A stretch of 6,923 nucleotides of DNA, from NCBI GenBank assembly GCA_900547275.1, contig URGA01000085.1, positions 1 to 6,923 of the forward strand, in the 5' to 3' direction. Origin of the DNA: an uncultured Oscillospiraceae bacterium. Its GTDB lineage: Bacteria; Bacillota; Clostridia; Oscillospirales; Acutalibacteraceae. The notes below the pieces were generated by a model that saw nothing but the letters and a program-made list of their open reading frames with translations, was not told where the DNA came from and ran no database searches. Within the stretch, counting starts at the first letter, position 1, and the number at the start of each line of letters is the position of its first letter. Shown here piece after piece: positions 5,725 through 6,923 of the stretch. Both the position numbers and the translations under genes were made by a program.

Positions 5725-6923
5725 TTATTCTTTCACTTTTTCAGAGAGCTTTTGCTCAAAGCGGTCCTTGCGCGTTTCCTTTGGAAGCGGTGTCGGATAA
5801 TCGCCGCTGAAGCAGGCACAGCAGCAATTCGGATTGCCCACAAGCATTTTAAGGTCATCGAGGGGAAGATAACCAAGGCTGTCGGCACCGATTATTTCTG
5901 CAATCTCTTCTTCAGAATGGTGAACGGCGATAAGATTTTCTTTTGAATCAACGTCCGTTCCATAATAACAAGGGAAAAGGAACGGCGGCGCCGAAATTCT
6001 CATATGAACTTCTTTCGCACCTGCGTCTCTAAGTAATTTAACGATACTGCGGGAAGTTGCGCCCCTGACGATTGAATCGTCAATCAAGACCACTCTCTTA
6101 CCTTTTACGGTGTCGCTTACGGGGCTGAGTTTTATTTTTATCTGGTCAAGCCTTTCATTCTCTCCGGGAGAAATAAAAGTTCTGCCTATATACTTATTTT
6201 TTATAAGGCCGATACCATAAGGAATACCGGACTCCATCGAGTATCCGAGAGCGGCGTCCAGCCCGGAATCGGGAACTCCCACAACAACGTCTGCGTCTGC
6301 CGGGTGGGCTTTGGCAAGCAAACGGCCTGCGTTTCCTCTCGCTTCGTGGACAGAAATACCGTCTATAACAGAATCCGAACGGGCAAAATAGACATACTCA
6401 AAAGAGCAAATCGAGTTTTTCTCTTTTTTGCAGTGCTCGGTAATTGACTTTACGCCGAAATCACCGAACACAATAATTTCACCCGGTTCAAGATCTCTAA
6501 TCACTTCTGCCCCCACCGCATGAAGCGCGCAGCTTTCAGAGGCAACAACATACATTCCGTCGGCTGTTTTGCCGTAACACAGCGGTCTGAAACCGTGGGG
6601 ATCACGGGCGGCAATCAGTTTTGTTGCCGACATAAGCACAAGCGAGTAAGCGCCGTCAAGATGATACATAGCCTTGCAAAGCGCTTCTTCTATTGACGTT
6701 ACTGTAAGCCGCTGTCTTGTAACGATATAGGCAATTGTTTCCGTATCGCTTGTAGTATGGAAAATAGCGCCGGAAAGTTCAAGCTCATTTCGCAGATCAA
6801 AGGCGTTTGTAAGGTTGCCGTTGTGAGCAAGCGCCATTTTACCTTTTTGATGATTGACTTCTATCGGCTGGCAGTTAGCCCGTGTAGACGCTCCCGTGGT
6901 TCCGTAGCGGACATGACCCACCA
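5725..6923 (-). CDS. purF: Amidophosphoribosyltransferase PurF, N-terminus beyond the window
   Basis: PurF catalyses the first step of purine synthesis, converting PRPP and glutamine to phosphoribosylamine in the cytosol. About 398 residues are present; the family has about 470-480, so roughly 70-75 N-terminal residues, including the catalytic Cys1 of the glutaminase, lie off the right edge. The Met at 6921 is internal. Numbering from it, the glutaminase half shows GHVRYGTTG (2-10), AHNGNLTN (32-39) and TTSDTETI (56-63). The phosphoribosyltransferase half shows VVLIDDSIVRGATS (277-290), the PRPP loop. Cysteines at 172 (CSFEYVYFARSDS), 318 (FPCYYG) and 367/370 (CCACFSGDYPT) match the four ligands of the [4Fe-4S] cluster in Bacillus PurF. 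Nothing visible is missing. It converges on the kinase operon with a shared terminator and is a conserved housekeeping anchor for the locus. Its promoter is outside the window. Confidence 0.97.
   Translation of the reverse strand, partial: VGHVRYGTTGASTRANCQPIEVNHQKGKMALAHNGNLTNAFDLRNELELSGAIFHTTSDTETIAYIVTRQRLTVTSIEEALCKAMYHLDGAYSLVLMSATKLIAARDPHGFRPLCYGKTADGMYVVASESCALHAVGAEVIRDLEPGEIIVFGDFGVKSITEHCKKEKNSICSFEYVYFARSDSVIDGISVHEARGNAGRLLAKAHPADADVVVGVPDSGLDAALGYSMESGIPYGIGLIKNKYIGRTFISPGENERLDQIKIKLSPVSDTVKGKRVVLIDDSIVRGATSRSIVKLLRDAGAKEVHMRISAPPFLFPCYYGTDVDSKENLIAVHHSEEEIAEIIGADSLGYLPLDDLKMLVGNPNCCCACFSGDYPTPLPKETRKDRFEQKLSEKVKE

Noticed and set aside
5674..5946. A 90-codon plus-strand frame after the kinase gene
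   Set aside because: It is antisense to the C-terminal part of purF, overlaps the terminator, and has no recognisable domain; purF homology on the other strand is unambiguous.
1..6923. CRISPR array, toxin-antitoxin pair, insertion sequence, attachment site, tRNA or rRNA
   Set aside because: No regularly spaced repeats, no transposase or integrase motifs, and no tRNA/rRNA signatures were seen on either strand. The HTH-kinase pair was considered as a HipBA-like toxin-antitoxin, but the kinase has Hanks HRD/APE motifs rather than a HipA fold.

Overview
The window looks like a chromosomal segment of a low-to-moderate GC Bacillota, most likely a gut-type member of class Clostridia (Oscillospiraceae/Ruminococcaceae- or Lachnospiraceae-like). 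The grounds are Gram-positive-style Shine-Dalgarno sites, strong A/T-rich sigma-A promoters, an Agr-type two-component system with a LytTR regulator, a BspA-like leucine-rich-repeat protein, and a PurF with the iron-sulfur cysteines of the Bacillus-type enzyme. The assignment rests on protein style only. No rRNA, tRNA, CRISPR array, insertion sequence or phage gene was seen.

Layout: (1) bases 1-579, plus strand, hold the C-terminal part of an iron-containing alcohol dehydrogenase; its upstream coding sequence appears interrupted by an in-frame stop right at the window edge. (2) A bidirectional terminator hairpin (about 622-655) separates it from a convergent minus-strand operon (2746 to 654) made of a LytTR response regulator and an AgrC-like GHKL histidine kinase, overlapping by 4 nt. 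(3) Bases 2747-2970 form a divergent promoter region. It has a well-formed promoter in each direction, both with the -35 hexamer TTTACA and a consensus -10 TATAAT, and a cluster of inverted repeats between them. (4) Plus strand 2971-5677 is a compact three-gene operon: a membrane protein with an N-terminal zinc ribbon and an external BspA-type LRR domain, a small XRE-like helix-turn-helix protein, and a soluble Hanks-type Ser/Thr kinase with an unusual N-lobe. It ends in a terminator whose loop contains the kinase stop codon. (5) Minus strand 5725-6923 is purF, running off the right edge.

How the parts may work together: the two-component system is divergent from the zinc-ribbon/LRR-HTH-kinase operon and shares a promoter region with it, so its LytTR regulator is a natural candidate to control that operon. 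Within the operon, the LRR protein could sense or bind something outside the cell while its zinc ribbon, the HTH protein and the kinase act inside. This is an inference from gene order and domains. The individual families are known; the arrangement (Agr-like TCS divergent to a zinc-ribbon/LRR-HTH-kinase operon) is the best candidate here for an uncharacterised signalling module. It sits between two metabolic genes, ADH and purF, whose sampled base composition is visibly higher in GC.
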